Shown here: positions 18,157-28,900 of the stretch, piece after piece | How positions within the stretch are numbered: the stretch's first letter is position 1 | Layout of the letters: the number at the start of each line of letters is the position of its first letter | From: an uncultured Helicobacter sp. | Lineage (GTDB): Bacteria > Campylobacterota > Campylobacteria > Campylobacterales > Helicobacteraceae | Assembly: GCA_949298825.1 (NCBI GenBank) | Contig: CASFYB010000002.1 | Coordinates: forward strand, 89,364 to 153,363 | Direction of reading: 5' to 3' | Length of the DNA: 64,000 nt | Program-made: the position numbers and the translations under genes | The notes under the pieces: generated by a model | What the model was told of the DNA's origin: nothing | The model's input: the letters and a program-made list of their open reading frames with translations, nothing else | Database searches by the model: none

Positions 18157-19005
18157 ATGCTAAAAAAGGAAATTTTTTTATGCTCAATTTCTAATGTCAG
18201 TAGTGGAAATTGTGCAGAAGACTGTGCTTATTGCACACAAAGCGTACATTATAAGACCAATATACAAACTTATAAATATAAGCCCATAGAGACGATTATT
18301 TCTGAAGCTAGGGCCTTGAAGTCATATGGAATGCTTGGCTTTTGTCTAGTAACCTCTGGTAGGGGGCTAGATCATGAGAAGTGTGATTATACTGCTAGAG
18401 CTGCTAGAGCATTAAAAGATGATGGACTAGATTTGCATCTTATTGCTTGTTGTGGGCGAGCTGATGAAGATTCTCTAAGATATTTAAAACAAAATGGAAT
18501 AGATAGCTATAATCACAATCTAGAAACTGCCCAGAGTTTTTTCCCAAAGATTTGCACTACACATACTTGGGAAGAACGCTATGAGACTTGTCAAAATGCG
18601 CTTAAGGCTGGTCTTGGACTTTGTACAGGGGGTATTTTTGGGCTAGGTGAGAGCTGGGAGCAGAGGATGGAGCTTTTAGATTCGCTTAGATCGCTTAATC
18701 CACATTCAAGCCCTATTAATTTTTTTATCAATAACCCAGCATTGCCTATTACTGAATCTACTATTAGCAGGGATGAGGCTCTTGAGTGTATCATAATGGC
18801 TAGAGAATATCTGCCTGGAACAAGATTGATGATTGCTGGGGGAAGAGAGCTTGTTTTTGGAGATAATCAGCGTGATTTGTATGAAAGTGGTATTGATGCG
18901 ATTGTATTGGGAAATTATTTAACCACTAAGGGACGCACACCAAAAGATGACATTGATGAGTTAAGATCTTATGGGCTAAGCATAGCGACAAGCTGCCATA
19001 ATTAA
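18157..19005 (+). CDS. bioB: Biotin synthase
   Basis: BioB is a radical-SAM enzyme that inserts sulfur into dethiobiotin to make biotin. The 282-residue protein has the cluster motif CAEDCAYCTQS near residue 20 and the conserved SGRG. The YNHNLETA stretch and the NPxLPxTE-like region (INNPALPITE) lie around the second cluster ligands. The length is slightly short (E. coli about 346) but normal for this phylum. An AAGGAAG ribosome binding site precedes the ATG. The HIT protein gene follows 9 bp downstream. Confidence 0.94.
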   Translation: MLKKEIFLCSISNVSSGNCAEDCAYCTQSVHYKTNIQTYKYKPIETIISEARALKSYGMLGFCLVTSGRGLDHEKCDYTARAARALKDDGLDLHLIACCGRADEDSLRYLKQNGIDSYNHNLETAQSFFPKICTTHTWEERYETCQNALKAGLGLCTGGIFGLGESWEQRMELLDSLRSLNPHSSPINFFINNPALPITESTISRDEALECIIMAREYLPGTRLMIAGGRELVFGDNQRDLYESGIDAIVLGNYLTTKGRTPKDDIDELRSYGLSIATSCHN

Positions 19006-19014
19006 GGAGTGAAT

Positions 19015-19347
19015 ATGAATATTTTTGAAAAGATTATAAAAGGAGAAATACCATCTAAGAAGGTGCTAGAGAATGAAGAGTTTCTGGCCTTTTATGATAT
19101 CAATCCTAAAGCACCTATCCATGTGCTTATAATCCCTAAGACTTGCTATAAGGATTTTAATCAAATGCCTTCAGATCTTCTTGGTAGGATGAGTGGCTTT
19201 ATTATAGAGGTGGCTACCATCCTTGGCATCAAAGATAAGGGTTATCGTTTGATTACTAATATTGGTGCAGATGGTGGACAGGAGGTCCCTCATTTTCACT
19301 ATCATCTTTTAGGTGGTGGTAGATTGAGGTGGGATTCTCTAATTTAG
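19015..19347 (+). CDS. HIT family nucleotide-binding protein (HinT-like)
   Basis: This is a small (110-residue) histidine-triad hydrolase of the HinT branch, which cleaves purine nucleoside phosphoramidates and related adenylates. It starts MNIFEKIIKGEIPSKKV as the family does and ends with the triad PHFHYHLLGGG, so it is catalytically intact. The ATG at 19015 was chosen because AAGGAG lies 5 bp before it, in preference to an in-frame GTG at 19009 that overlaps this site. It is probably cotranscribed with bioB. Confidence 0.92.
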   Translation: MNIFEKIIKGEIPSKKVLENEEFLAFYDINPKAPIHVLIIPKTCYKDFNQMPSDLLGRMSGFIIEVATILGIKDKGYRLITNIGADGGQEVPHFHYHLLGGGRLRWDSLI

Positions 19348-19360
19348 TAGGGATTTTATT

Positions 19361-20701
19361 TTGAAAAATTTTTCTGCCTATGCTCTACGTCCATTACTAG
19401 ATACTAGCTATGAAGATAAGCTGGGGTTTGTTTATGAGCAGATGGTGCTTAAAAAAGGAGCGCTTTATTTTGACTGGACGGCTTCTGGGCTAGCTAGTAG
19501 GATTATTGAGCGACGCGTTGATGAGATTTTGCCATATTATGCCAATACTCATTCTCAAAGCTCTCAACATGCCTTGTTTTTCCAAGATCTTTATAAAAGC
19601 GCTAAAGATCGTATTAGGCAAATTTTAGGGTTGGGAGATGAGTTTGGATTGATTGCTTGTGGTAGTGGGGCAAGTGGCGCGATTAAAAAATTTCAAGAAT
19701 TAATGGGGATTTATATCCCACCGGTGGCATATGATTATGTGCAGATCAAAAAAGAGCTTTTGCCACTTGTGATTGTGGGTGGATTTGAGCATCATTCTAA
19801 TGAGATTAGTTTCCGTGAGGGTTTGTGTGAAGTATGGAGGATCCCTCTTTTAGATGACTTTAGCTTTGACTTAAATGCCCTGCAAGCTAAATTACAAGCC
19901 CAGAGTGCAGATAGAAAAATCATCCTTTCTTTAAATATCCTTTCTAATGTAACAGGAAATGTCGCTCCTTATGAAAAGGTGATTTCTATAGTGCGTCAAT
20001 TTAATGGGATTGTAGCTTTGGATATGGCTACAAGTTTAGCACATTTTAAAATAGATTCTTCTTGGTTTGATGCCTGCTTTCTTGCTCCTCATAAGTTGCT
20101 TGGCGGAGTGGGGTCATGTGGTATTTTAGCGATCAAAAAAACTTTAATAGATTCTACTAGGGCACCTAGCTTTGCTGGCGGGGGTGCTGTCAAATATGTA
20201 GATAGGCATACTCAAATTTATGATAGTGATATTGAGATAAGAGAGGAGGCTGGTACACCACCTATTTTGCAGCTTTTTAGAGCTGCTCTAGCTATAAGTC
20301 TGCAAGAAGAGATTGGTCAAAAGCTTATTATGCAAAAAAAACGTATCTTAATGAGAATATTAATGCAGCATTTAGATTCTATGTCTTATGTAAAAGTATA
20401 TGGACAGAAAGATCATATTGGCTTGCTTAGTTTTAATATTAATGGAATCTCGCCTTTTGAGATGAGCTACTTTTTAAGTCAGAATTACCAGATACAAACC
20501 AGGGCAGGTTGCTCTTGTGCTGGACCATATGGGCATGATTTATTAGGGCTTAAAGATGGTTCTTATAGAGGGGAGGATGATCCTTATGGCTGGCTTAGGG
20601 TAAGCTTGCATTACACTCATAGTTTAAGCGATCTTGAGAAGTTTTTTGAGGCATTGAGGGCTGGCATTCGTGTTTTTAACCCAAAATTGCTAGAATCTTA
20701 A
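19361..20701 (+). CDS. Class V aminotransferase, cysteine desulfurase-like
   Basis: This is a 446-residue PLP enzyme of the NifS/SufS/CsdA superfamily. The PLP lysine is in LAPHKLLGGVGSCG, and a candidate sulfur-carrying cysteine region near the C-terminus reads RAGCSCAGPYGHDLLG. It differs from the housekeeping NifS encoded at 50880-52055. Here the spacing before the lysine and the CSCAG pattern resemble the NifS-like paralogue I recall from H. pylori. The substrate is unknown. It begins with TTG at 19361, 13 bp after the HIT gene, and ends 19 bp before fcl. Confidence 0.85.
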   Translation: MKNFSAYALRPLLDTSYEDKLGFVYEQMVLKKGALYFDWTASGLASRIIERRVDEILPYYANTHSQSSQHALFFQDLYKSAKDRIRQILGLGDEFGLIACGSGASGAIKKFQELMGIYIPPVAYDYVQIKKELLPLVIVGGFEHHSNEISFREGLCEVWRIPLLDDFSFDLNALQAKLQAQSADRKIILSLNILSNVTGNVAPYEKVISIVRQFNGIVALDMATSLAHFKIDSSWFDACFLAPHKLLGGVGSCGILAIKKTLIDSTRAPSFAGGGAVKYVDRHTQIYDSDIEIREEAGTPPILQLFRAALAISLQEEIGQKLIMQKKRILMRILMQHLDSMSYVKVYGQKDHIGLLSFNINGISPFEMSYFLSQNYQIQTRAGCSCAGPYGHDLLGLKDGSYRGEDDPYGWLRVSLHYTHSLSDLEKFFEALRAGIRVFNPKLLES

Positions 20702-20720
20702 ATTTAAGGGAGTTTTTTGA

Positions 20721-21683
20721 ATGCAAAAAGATTCTAAGATTTTTGTAGCAGGACATAGGGGGCTTGTGGGCTCTGCTATCGTGAATGAACTGAAGGCTAA
20801 GGGATATGAAAACTTGCTTTTAAAAACTCATAGTGAGTTAGATTTAAGTGATTATCAGGCATTGGATAATTATTTTAAAACCCATCATCCAGAATATGTG
20901 TTTTTGGCTGCAGCTAAGGTTGGTGGGATTATGGCTAATAATACTTATAGGGCAGATTTTATTTATCAAAATTTAATGATCCAAAATCATGTCATCCATC
21001 TTTCTTATAAATATGGTGTTAAAAAGCTACTTTTTTTGGGCTCAAGCTGTATTTATCCAAAGAATGCAAAGCAGCCAATTAGCGAGGATGAGTTGTTGCA
21101 AGGGGCACTTGAATATACAAATGAGCCTTATGCAATCGCTAAGATCGCAGGCTTAAAGATGTGTGAATCTTATAATTTACAATATGGCACAAATTTTTTA
21201 AGCGTGATGCCTACTAATTTGTATGGTGAAAATGATAATTTTGATTTACAAAACTCTCATGTTCTTCCTGCTTTGATCGCAAAATTCCATAGAGCTAAAA
21301 AGGAGGGTCTGGGATTGGTTGAGATTTGGGGTAGTGGACGGCCTAGGAGAGAATTTTTGCACTCTAGTGATATGGCTAGGGCTTGTATATATGTGATGGA
21401 AGAGGTTGACTTTGATGATATAAAAGGTGAGGGAGAAGTAAGAAATACTCATATAAATATCGGCTATGGCTGTGATGTGAGTATTGCTGAGCTGGCAGAG
21501 ATGGTACGCGATGTGGTGGGGTATAAGGGGGAAATATACTTTGATACCACTAAGCCAGATGGCACATTTCAAAAATTAATGGATAGTTCTAAAATATTTT
21601 CTTTGGGTTGGAAGCCAGAAATCGCGCTCAAAGATGGTATTAAACAAACTTATGAATGGTATATAGCTAATGTCGAGTGTTAA
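20721..21683 (+). CDS. fcl: GDP-L-fucose synthase
   Basis: Fcl (WcaG) epimerises and reduces GDP-4-keto-6-deoxymannose to GDP-L-fucose, the fucose donor for lipopolysaccharide O-antigen or capsule. The 320-residue SDR protein has the NADP loop [12 protein letters not shown] at residue 10 and the catalytic Ser region [14 protein letters not shown]. The YxxxK motif is in [12 protein letters not shown]. An AAGGGAG ribosome binding site precedes the ATG. Its partner gmd is not in the window. The gene overlaps the following ABC exporter gene by 14 bp, tying sugar synthesis to a flippase. Confidence 0.94.
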   Translation: MQKDSKIFVAGHRGLVGSAIVNELKAKGYENLLLKTHSELDLSDYQALDNYFKTHHPEYVFLAAAKVGGIMANNTYRADFIYQNLMIQNHVIHLSYKYGVKKLLFLGSSCIYPKNAKQPISEDELLQGALEYTNEPYAIAKIAGLKMCESYNLQYGTNFLSVMPTNLYGENDNFDLQNSHVLPALIAKFHRAKKEGLGLVEIWGSGRPRREFLHSSDMARACIYVMEEVDFDDIKGEGEVRNTHINIGYGCDVSIAELAEMVRDVVGYKGEIYFDTTKPDGTFQKLMDSSKIFSLGWKPEIALKDGIKQTYEWYIANVEC

Positions 21684-23427
21684 GAAAAAAAATCAGGATA
21701 AAAAACAAAATATCAGCTTTTTAAATAGTGTGAGGATGATACTCTCTCTTATTACACGCAGGGATAGAATCATTCTTGTATTGTTGCTTGGTGCTACCTT
21801 TCTTTTGACTTTTATTGAAACCTTTGGTGTAAGCGTGATTATGCCATTTGTTACCTTGGCTACTAATCCAGATTTGATTTTAGACAATAGGGTAGCAAGT
21901 GCCATATATAAATTTTTTGGTTTTAGCAGCCCGGTTAATTTTATGCTTGTTTTTTGTGTGATATTAATTGGGTTTTATCTTTTCCGTGCAGTTTATAATA
22001 TCCTTTATAATTATGTGCTTAATCGCTTTGTGTATCGTAAGTATCATTATTTTTCCTATCATATTTTTTGTAATACAATTAAATCTGACTATGAAGTTTT
22101 TGCCCGTAAGAATCTAGATGATATCAGAAAGGGGATCATCCAAGAATCCCTGCAAGCCTCCCAGTTTTTATCAAGCTTTTTAAATATCTTTGCAGAGATT
22201 AGCGTGATGGTTATTTTGTATCTGATTTTGCTTTTTATCAGCTGGAAGATGACTTTGGTTTTGACATTTTTATTAAGCATTAATGTATTATTGATTGCTA
22301 AGGGTGTCGGCAAGGCTATGGGGAAGCAAGGGCAAGCGCGTCAGGAGAGCGAACAAAAGTTTTTTAAAATCATTTCCCAAAGTTTAAGTAATTTTAAGAT
22401 TCTAAAGCTTAGGGCCAAAGAAGAGGAAAACTTCAAGAGATTTGAAAAGGCATCTTTGGGTAGGTCTAGAGCGCAAACGACTTTTCATATTTTTTTGATT
22501 CTGCCTAGAAATATTTTAGAAACAGTTGGTTTTTGTTTATTAGTAGCCTGTGTGGGTTATATTTTATATGCCTATGGAGATGCAAAGGCAGTACTACCCA
22601 TCGTATCTATGTATGCACTAGCACTTTATCGTGTTTTGCCATCAGTAAGTAAGATTTTAGATAACTATAACACTATGTTATTTAATGCTAAAGCTGTGCA
22701 GATTATCTATGATAATTTACAAGAAAGCATTGTAGTTGAAGGTAATAAAAAAATTGAATTCAAAAAAAGCATTAAGCTTTCAAAACTTACATTTGGTTAT
22801 CAGGATAAAAAAGAGATTTTTAAAGACTATGATTTGGAGATAAAGAAGGGAGAAAAAGTAGCTTTTGTAGGTAAGAGTGGTGCTGGGAAATCAACCTTGG
22901 TGGATTTGATCATCGGTATTTTAAGACCCAAGGGAGGCAAGATTTTGATTGATGATGTAGAGCTAGATTCTGAAAATATTCGATCTTGGCGTTCTAAAAT
23001 CGGCTATATTCCTCAAAGTATCTATCTTTTTGATGGGAGTGTGGCAGAAAATATAGCCTTTGGAGAAAAGATAAGCAAAAAGCGTCTTACAGAAGTAACC
23101 AAAATGGCAAATATTTATGATTTTTTACAAGAAAATGGTGGCTTTGATATGCAGGTAGGCGATGGTGGAGGAAGTCTTAGTGGAGGGCAAAAGCAAAGAG
23201 TGGGTATTGCTAGAGCACTTTATCATAATCCTGATATTCTTGTTTTAGATGAGGCTACAAGTGCGCTAGATGTAGAGACAGAAAGCAAGATCATGGATGA
23301 GATTTATCAGATTGCGCAGGATAAGACTTTGCTTGTTATCGCCCATAGATTGAGTACGATTGAGGGTTGTGATAAAAAGATCACTATTAATATGACAGAA
23401 TCTAAAAAGGTATCTAAGAAGAAGTAG
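21670..23427 (+). CDS. ABC exporter/flippase of the MsbA-PglK-Wzk type
   Basis: This 585-residue half-transporter fuses a six-helix membrane domain (about residues 30-330) to an ATPase domain. The ATPase has Walker [10 protein letters not shown], the signature [16 protein letters not shown], Walker [13 protein letters not shown] and the switch AHRLST. Overall it resembles PglK and Wzk flippases that move undecaprenyl-linked glycans across the inner membrane. MsbA for lipid A is the alternative. The overlap with fcl suggests a glycan substrate. The last 20 residues are lysine-rich (KKVSKKK). No glycosyltransferase is adjacent. Confidence 0.85.
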   Translation: MSSVKKKNQDKKQNISFLNSVRMILSLITRRDRIILVLLLGATFLLTFIETFGVSVIMPFVTLATNPDLILDNRVASAIYKFFGFSSPVNFMLVFCVILIGFYLFRAVYNILYNYVLNRFVYRKYHYFSYHIFCNTIKSDYEVFARKNLDDIRKGIIQESLQASQFLSSFLNIFAEISVMVILYLILLFISWKMTLVLTFLLSINVLLIAKGVGKAMGKQGQARQESEQKFFKIISQSLSNFKILKLRAKEEENFKRFEKASLGRSRAQTTFHIFLILPRNILETVGFCLLVACVGYILYAYGDAKAVLPIVSMYALALYRVLPSVSKILDNYNTMLFNAKAVQIIYDNLQESIVVEGNKKIEFKKSIKLSKLTFGYQDKKEIFKDYDLEIKKGEKVAFVGKSGAGKSTLVDLIIGILRPKGGKILIDDVELDSENIRSWRSKIGYIPQSIYLFDGSVAENIAFGEKISKKRLTEVTKMANIYDFLQENGGFDMQVGDGGGSLSGGQKQRVGIARALYHNPDILVLDEATSALDVETESKIMDEIYQIAQDKTLLVIAHRLSTIEGCDKKITINMTESKKVSKKK

Positions 23428-24147
23428 TCATCTTTGCTTAAATAAACGGATGCTTTCAACTATAAGACTAAAGGCAAGTATAGTATAGACATAGGACTTT
23501 GGTATATGATAATGAAGGGAATCAAATATCAAAACAATACCAATTAAAACTAAAAAGCATAGTGCTAGAAGTTTGATGCTAGGGTGAGTTTGGATAAATT
23601 TAGCAATATATCCAGATACAAAAAGCATAATGGCCACTGTTATGATAATAGCAACAGTGGCTAGAAAAAGTATAGAGGTATGAGAAATAGCAAGGCTTTC
23701 TAGCATGCCTACAGCCGTGATAATGGAATCTAGGGAAAATACAATATCCAAAATAGTAATTTCAAAAAGTATGAAAATAAGCTTTGATGGTTTATTTGAT
23801 TTTGGAGTATCTTGGTTGTTTGTATCAAATTTTAAATCTTTAAGTTCAACAAGCCCTTTGTAGCATAAAAAGATCCCGCCACAAAGCAAAAAGATATCCT
23901 TGCCTGATAGGTGAAATAAGATTGGTTTTGTTAATGTAATTAGCCATGCGATAGTAAAAAGCAAGCCAATGCGTGTGAGCATTGCCAAAAGAAGCCCCAA
24001 GATTCTTGCTATCTCTTGCTGGTGTTTAGGCAGCCTGGCTGTAGCTATGGAAATAAAAATAAGATTATCTATACCAAGTACTATTTCTAATAAGATCAAT
24101 GTTAAAAGAGCAATCCAGCTTTCTGGATTTGCTAGCCATTCAAACAT
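23428..24147 (-). CDS. TerC family integral membrane protein
   Basis: A 239-residue protein with seven hydrophobic segments and the two TerC signature regions, EIVLGIDNLIFISI near residue 22 and DIVFSLDSIITAVG near residue 135, each with an acidic residue inside the membrane. TerC/Alx proteins are linked to metal ion export (manganese in several bacteria) and cofactor loading of exported proteins. It is last in the leftward cluster gapA-pgi-pgk-corA-terC, and its stop codon abuts that of the convergent ABC exporter gene. Confidence 0.88.
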   Translation of the reverse strand: MFEWLANPESWIALLTLILLEIVLGIDNLIFISIATARLPKHQQEIARILGLLLAMLTRIGLLFTIAWLITLTKPILFHLSGKDIFLLCGGIFLCYKGLVELKDLKFDTNNQDTPKSNKPSKLIFILFEITILDIVFSLDSIITAVGMLESLAISHTSILFLATVAIIITVAIMLFVSGYIAKFIQTHPSIKLLALCFLVLIGIVLIFDSLHYHIPKSYVYTILAFSLIVESIRLFKQR

Positions 24148-24157
24148 TGTAAAATCC

Positions 24158-25117
24158 TTACAACCATTTTTTCTTTTTAAAATAAATAACTGGCAGGATT
24201 GTAGAGATGATCATGATTGCAATAGCAATCGGATAGCCGAAATCCCAGTCAAGCTCAGGCATATTTTTAAAGTTCATTCCATAGATTGTGCCAATGAGTG
24301 TCGGTGGCATCATGGCCATCGTAGCGACGGTAAAAAGTTTGATGATTTTATTTTGCTCGATGTTAATTTGGTTGGTGAAAAGACTTTGGACATTATCAAG
24401 GATATTCATATTAACAGCGGTAAATTCAACCAAAGAGTTAAGGTCTTTTAAAACTATATTGATATCCTTTTTAATGGTAGTGCTGATTTTATCACTTTTT
24501 AAAAGTGCGGTGATGGCCCTACGTTTATCAAACAAAGAATCACGCACACTCATATTGATTTCTTGAAGATTGGATAGCCTTTGAAGGATGTTGTTATAAT
24601 CAGCCTGGTCTTTGTTAAACACTTCCTTGCGTAAAACTCTAGTTTCATGTCCTACATTCTCTAGCATATCCGCATCTTTTTCTACTCGCACCTCATAAAT
24701 TTTGCTAAAAACATCCGCACCATTTTCAAAGTTTTTGGGATTAGCCAAAACGCGTTGCTGAATCTCATCAAATACCTTAAAATCCCCATAGCGGATCGTA
24801 AATAAAATTTTGTCATGCAACAAGAAGGTTACAGTTTCATTTTTTAGCTCTAGTTGAGCAGTGCGCATAAGAAAATAGCTATTAATTGTAATACTTGAGT
24901 TGTCCTCCCAGTAGCGAGCACTCTGCTCAATCTCTTCTCTCTCTTCTTTAGTGGGGATATCTAGTTTGAAGGTCTTAGAGATATAGGCTACTTCATCAGC
25001 AGTAGGGTGAAGCAAGTCAATCCATAAGATCTGTGCATGCTCTATATTGATTTGTGTGCTATTGCTAAAGTTTTCCCTTACTACAAAAGCATTTTTTTTG
25101 ATAAATATATTCATCAT
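24158..25117 (-). CDS. corA: Magnesium/cobalt transporter CorA
   Basis: CorA is a pentameric magnesium channel of the inner membrane. The 319-residue protein has a large soluble N-terminal domain and two transmembrane helices at the very C-terminus, the first ending in the selectivity motif [10 protein letters not shown] (GMN). It starts MMNIF, so either of two adjacent ATGs may be used. The start overlaps the pgk stop by 4 bp, which argues for translational coupling. Confidence 0.95.
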   Translation of the reverse strand: MMNIFIKKNAFVVRENFSNSTQINIEHAQILWIDLLHPTADEVAYISKTFKLDIPTKEEREEIEQSARYWEDNSSITINSYFLMRTAQLELKNETVTFLLHDKILFTIRYGDFKVFDEIQQRVLANPKNFENGADVFSKIYEVRVEKDADMLENVGHETRVLRKEVFNKDQADYNNILQRLSNLQEINMSVRDSLFDKRRAITALLKSDKISTTIKKDINIVLKDLNSLVEFTAVNMNILDNVQSLFTNQINIEQNKIIKLFTVATMAMMPPTLIGTIYGMNFKNMPELDWDFGYPIAIAIMIISTILPVIYFKKKKWL

Positions 25118-26316
25118 TCTTTTTTATCCAAGACTTCAAATGCAGGCAAGATCTTGCCTTCTAAAAGCTCTAAAGAGGCTCCACCACCAGTGGAAATAAA
25201 GCTCATATTATCGCGTTCACCAGCCTTATCTACGGCATCAGCAGTATCTCCTCCACCAATAAGAGAGAAAGCATAAGTATCAGATATCGCATGGGCTATG
25301 GAGAAGGTGCCACGAGAAAATTGAGGCTCTTCATAGATTCCAAGAGGACCATTCCAGATGATTGTATTGCTATCTCGGATGACTTGATTAAAAAGTCTGG
25401 TACTTGCAGGGCCAATATCAACAGCCATGTAGCCTTCTGGGACATCTTGCGCAGGGGTTGTTTTAATGTGGCGATTAGAATCAAGAGAAGTGGTTGATAT
25501 CACATCTACTGGTAGATAGATTTTTGTGCCTTTTTCTTTGGCAAGATTTAGGATTTTTTTAGCATCTTCAATTAGAGCATCTTCAATTAGGGATTTTTGC
25601 ATATTATAACCCAGTGCTTTTAAGAAGGTATTGCTCATAGCACCACCGATGATAACCTTATCTACAACCTGGAGGATATTATAGAGTAGGGCGAGTTTAG
25701 AGCTTACCTTGCTTCCACCGATGATAAGGAGCATCGGCTTAATAGGGTTATTTAGGGCCTTTGCAAATGAATCAATCTCTTTTTTAAGTAGGATACCCGC
25801 TACTTTTTGTTTGGTGAATTTAGCGATACCATAAGTGCTGGCATGTGCGCGATGGCTTGTACCAAAGGCATCATTTACATAGATATCACATAGTGTGGAT
25901 AGATTCTTGCTAAGGGCATCATCATTTTTTTCTTCACCCTCATAAAAACGGATATTTTCTAAAAGAATGATAGAGCCTTTATTTTTTTGCAAATCACGAG
26001 CGCGTTCAATTGATTCTGCAAATAAGACGCTGCGTCCTAAAAGTCTTTCAAGACGTTTGAGTATATGCTGAAGGGAAAACTTAGAATCTTTACCCTTTGG
26101 TCTACCAAGATGGCTAACTAGCGTGATGCAAGCAGCATTGGAATCAATGCAGTGATTGATGGTTGGAAGTGCTTCTCTTATTCTAGTATCATCAGAAATA
26201 TTAAAATCCTTATCCATAGGGACATTAAAATCAACACGAATAAGAACTCTAGCATTGCTAAGATCGATATCCTTGATGCTTTTGGTTTGCTGCATAAAGT
26301 GAATACCAGCTAACAT
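25114..26316 (-). CDS. pgk: Phosphoglycerate kinase
   Basis: Pgk makes ATP from 1,3-bisphosphoglycerate, or runs in reverse in gluconeogenesis, the usual direction in this group. The 400-residue protein shows [11 protein letters not shown] near the N-terminus, SHLGRPKG, the [12 protein letters not shown] stretch, and the nucleotide loop GGGDTADAV near the C-terminus. An ATG at residue 8 is an alternative start, but the longer form has the better ribosome binding site (AAGGAG). It lies 20 bp after pgi in a gapA-pgi-pgk-corA-terC run. Confidence 0.96.
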   Translation of the reverse strand: MLAGIHFMQQTKSIKDIDLSNARVLIRVDFNVPMDKDFNISDDTRIREALPTINHCIDSNAACITLVSHLGRPKGKDSKFSLQHILKRLERLLGRSVLFAESIERARDLQKNKGSIILLENIRFYEGEEKNDDALSKNLSTLCDIYVNDAFGTSHRAHASTYGIAKFTKQKVAGILLKKEIDSFAKALNNPIKPMLLIIGGSKVSSKLALLYNILQVVDKVIIGGAMSNTFLKALGYNMQKSLIEDALIEDAKKILNLAKEKGTKIYLPVDVISTTSLDSNRHIKTTPAQDVPEGYMAVDIGPASTRLFNQVIRDSNTIIWNGPLGIYEEPQFSRGTFSIAHAISDTYAFSLIGGGDTADAVDKAGERDNMSFISTGGGASLELLEGKILPAFEVLDKKE

Positions 26317-26336
26317 AGTTTACTCCTTACAAAGAT

Positions 26337-27596
26337 TTAAAACATTTCTTTTAGGCGAATTTTACCAAACTCTACGCCGGGTTGATTGTAGGTATTGATA
26401 TTTAAGATCGCTCCAACCACCGAAGTAAGCAGCTCAAAATAAATAATAAGTCTGCCAACGCTCTGTTCGCATAGCTCTGAGATTTCAATATGATCAGTGG
26501 GAATCCCTTCATTTTGAATGGTTTGCATAGTAGCTAATTGCTGCATCCCTAGTAGTTTAGCAAAAGATGTGTTATTGACAAAATTGGTGCCCTCTAAATG
26601 AGGCAAGGATATTTTAGGGATTTTGGGTTTGGTATATTTGGCTTGATTGAGACTTAAAAAAGTGATGGTTTTGTCCATAATCCCTTGTGTGATAAGCTGC
26701 AAGAATGAATGCTGATCAATACTACCAATAAGCCCAATTGGCGTTAAACTTACCTTTTTGCCATAGGCATCGATCTTGCCCAAAGATTCTCCCCAGAGTT
26801 GGACATACCATGCATTAAAATGTTTAAATACATTGGAATAAGAAAAAAGGATGTTAATGGGGTAGCGCTCTTTGTTTTTGGCAAAAAAGATGGCTTTGCT
26901 TAAAAGATGGTCTTGCTCTCTTGCTAGGAATGAATCTTGAAAATAGCGAGCAGAATCTAAAAGCTCTTTTGTATCATAGCCAAGTAGGCATAAAGGCAGG
27001 ATACCAACAGTGCTTAATACAGAGAATCTGCCACCTACATTTTTATCAATCCCAAAGCATTCAAAGTCTGATTCTTTTGCAAATTGCCATAATGGAGAGT
27101 GATAATCTGTAATAAAGATAAGATGTTTTTTGTGTTTGAAAAGATGGTATTTGTGGATTACAAATTTAAGAAGAGATGAAGTCTCAATCGTAGTGCCAGA
27201 CTTGGATATGGTGATAAAAAGTGTATGATTTAGAGAGATTTTATTTAGGGTTTCTTGGATGACAATAGGGTCGGTATGCTCTAAGTATTTAACCTTGATG
27301 CTCTTGCGGCTAGGAAGATGCTTAAGCATGGAATCAATTGCTTTTAATCCAAGGGAGCTGCCACCAATACCTATAATAACAATGGTTTTAATTTGATTTA
27401 AAAAATCCGCATTTTTTTGTATGTAATGTTGTGAATCAAGAAGGGCTTGTTGATTATAGACTAGTTCATAATAGCCTGTTTTTTTTTGCGCGATTTCTTG
27501 AGTAATCAGATCAAAGGCCTTATCTAGCGCGGCACTACTAGGGTTTGCTAGCTGATTATCTAGAGAGTTGGTATTAAACTGTGAAAATCTAAGCAT
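26337..27596 (-). CDS. pgi: Glucose-6-phosphate isomerase (short form)
   Basis: Pgi interconverts glucose 6-phosphate and fructose 6-phosphate. The 419-residue protein contains VIIGIGGSSLGLKAID and the GESLGKIDAYGKK and IGSIDQHSFLQL stretches of the active site. It is much shorter than the 545-residue type I recall in H. pylori and resembles the roughly 400-residue form found in Campylobacter. It is inserted between gapA and pgk, with 10 and 20 bp spacings, so is part of this operon. Confidence 0.93.
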   Translation of the reverse strand: MLRFSQFNTNSLDNQLANPSSAALDKAFDLITQEIAQKKTGYYELVYNQQALLDSQHYIQKNADFLNQIKTIVIIGIGGSSLGLKAIDSMLKHLPSRKSIKVKYLEHTDPIVIQETLNKISLNHTLFITISKSGTTIETSSLLKFVIHKYHLFKHKKHLIFITDYHSPLWQFAKESDFECFGIDKNVGGRFSVLSTVGILPLCLLGYDTKELLDSARYFQDSFLAREQDHLLSKAIFFAKNKERYPINILFSYSNVFKHFNAWYVQLWGESLGKIDAYGKKVSLTPIGLIGSIDQHSFLQLITQGIMDKTITFLSLNQAKYTKPKIPKISLPHLEGTNFVNNTSFAKLLGMQQLATMQTIQNEGIPTDHIEISELCEQSVGRLIIYFELLTSVVGAILNINTYNQPGVEFGKIRLKEMF

Positions 27597-27606
27597 CGGC
27601 TTTCTT

Positions 27607-28602
27607 TTAATAATTTAGGGCATGAGCACACATATCTACCAGTCGGTATGAATATCCCATTTCATTGTCATACCAAGCTAGGATTTTTATAGTATCTTCC
27701 ATGACTAGAGTTTTGTCTGGGACAATAATAGCACTATAGCTAGAGCCAATAAAGTCACTAGAGACGCATTTCTCTTCATCAACTTTAATAATACCCTTTG
27801 GCATATTTTGATTACCAAGCTCTGCTTGTCTAAAAAGATTATTGATACTTTCAGCATCAACTTTTTGATTGAGTGTGGCGCTTAAATCTATGACACTGAC
27901 ATCTGGCGTAGGCACACGTATGGCAAATCCATTAAGCTTACCAGATAGTTCGGGCATTACAAGACCAATAGCTTTTGCAGCACCAGTAGAGGTGGGGATC
28001 ATATTGAGTGCAGCAGCACGTGCTCTGCGAATATCTTTGTGCTTCACATCTAGGAGATTCTGGTCGTTTGTATAGCTATGGATAGTGGTCATTAGACCAT
28101 GCTTGATGCCAAGGTTTTCATGCAAGATTTTCACAACAGGTGCTAGGCAGTTTGTCGTACAAGAGGCATTAGAGATGACGGGTTGTCCAGCATATTCTGT
28201 GTGATTTACCCCATAGACAAAGGTTGGGGTAGCCTCAGCAGGAGCAGAGATGATCACCTTTTTTATATTGCCTTTAAGATGGGATTTTGATTTATCATAT
28301 GAGTTAAATTTACCAGTACATTCAATAACAGCCTCTGCTCCATACGCGCTAAAATCTAGTGTTTCAATATCGCGGTTGCTAACGATTTTTATATTTTTGC
28401 TATTTCCAATTTGTAGGGTGGTATCATCAATCTTTTTAGCATCACAAAAACGATGAATGGAATCATATCTAATGAGGTGTAAGAGTGTATCAATATCTGC
28501 AGTCGTGTTAATAGCAACAATTTCTAGATCATTTCTTTGGGCAATAATCCTAGTAACACATAGACCGATTCTACCAGTTCCGTTAATAGCAATCTTTTTC
28601 AT
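27607..28602 (-). CDS. gapA: Glyceraldehyde-3-phosphate dehydrogenase
   Basis: This 331-residue enzyme has the dinucleotide fold start [19 protein letters not shown], the catalytic cysteine motif [13 protein letters not shown] near residue 150, and the HSYTNDQ and WYDNEMGYS stretches. After the second strand it reads INTTAD, not the IND of strictly NAD-dependent enzymes, so NADP use is possible, as in gluconeogenic forms. It is the first gene of the leftward glycolytic/transport cluster and faces hup across about 300 bp. Confidence 0.95.
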   Translation of the reverse strand: MKKIAINGTGRIGLCVTRIIAQRNDLEIVAINTTADIDTLLHLIRYDSIHRFCDAKKIDDTTLQIGNSKNIKIVSNRDIETLDFSAYGAEAVIECTGKFNSYDKSKSHLKGNIKKVIISAPAEATPTFVYGVNHTEYAGQPVISNASCTTNCLAPVVKILHENLGIKHGLMTTIHSYTNDQNLLDVKHKDIRRARAAALNMIPTSTGAAKAIGLVMPELSGKLNGFAIRVPTPDVSVIDLSATLNQKVDAESINNLFRQAELGNQNMPKGIIKVDEEKCVSSDFIGSSYSAIIVPDKTLVMEDTIKILAWYDNEMGYSYRLVDMCAHALNY

Positions 28603-28900
28603 TATTATAAACTCCTAGATTTTAGAAAATTTTGCAGCTATCTGCTTTATAAGGACTTAAATCATATTTAAGCTAATCATTTTAGAATTTGTATAGATGA
28701 TATTATAAGATTATTTCTTAATATTTTAAAGTTTATTTATTCTAAGATGATGGGAAGAAAATTTGTTTTAGATTTAGCCTGGATAAAAGATGAAACAAAA
28801 GCATACAATGCGCTTTTTCTTGATTTTTAGAAAAAAAATCTGTAAAATATCGAGTTTTTGAAACAGAAAACAGATTAAAACCGGAAGGAGTTTCCTTAAA
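28603..28900. other. Intergenic region between divergent gapA and hup
   Basis: This stretch of about 300 bp is very AT-rich and must carry the promoters of gapA and hup. A TAAAAT about 47 bp upstream of hup is a candidate -10 box. No tRNA, riboswitch, convincing hairpin or coding frame with a start and ribosome binding site was found. Confidence 0.4.

Noticed and set aside
23969..24451. Plus-strand frame of 160 codons across terC and corA
   Set aside because: It is antisense to two genes with clear signature motifs and has no ribosome binding site.
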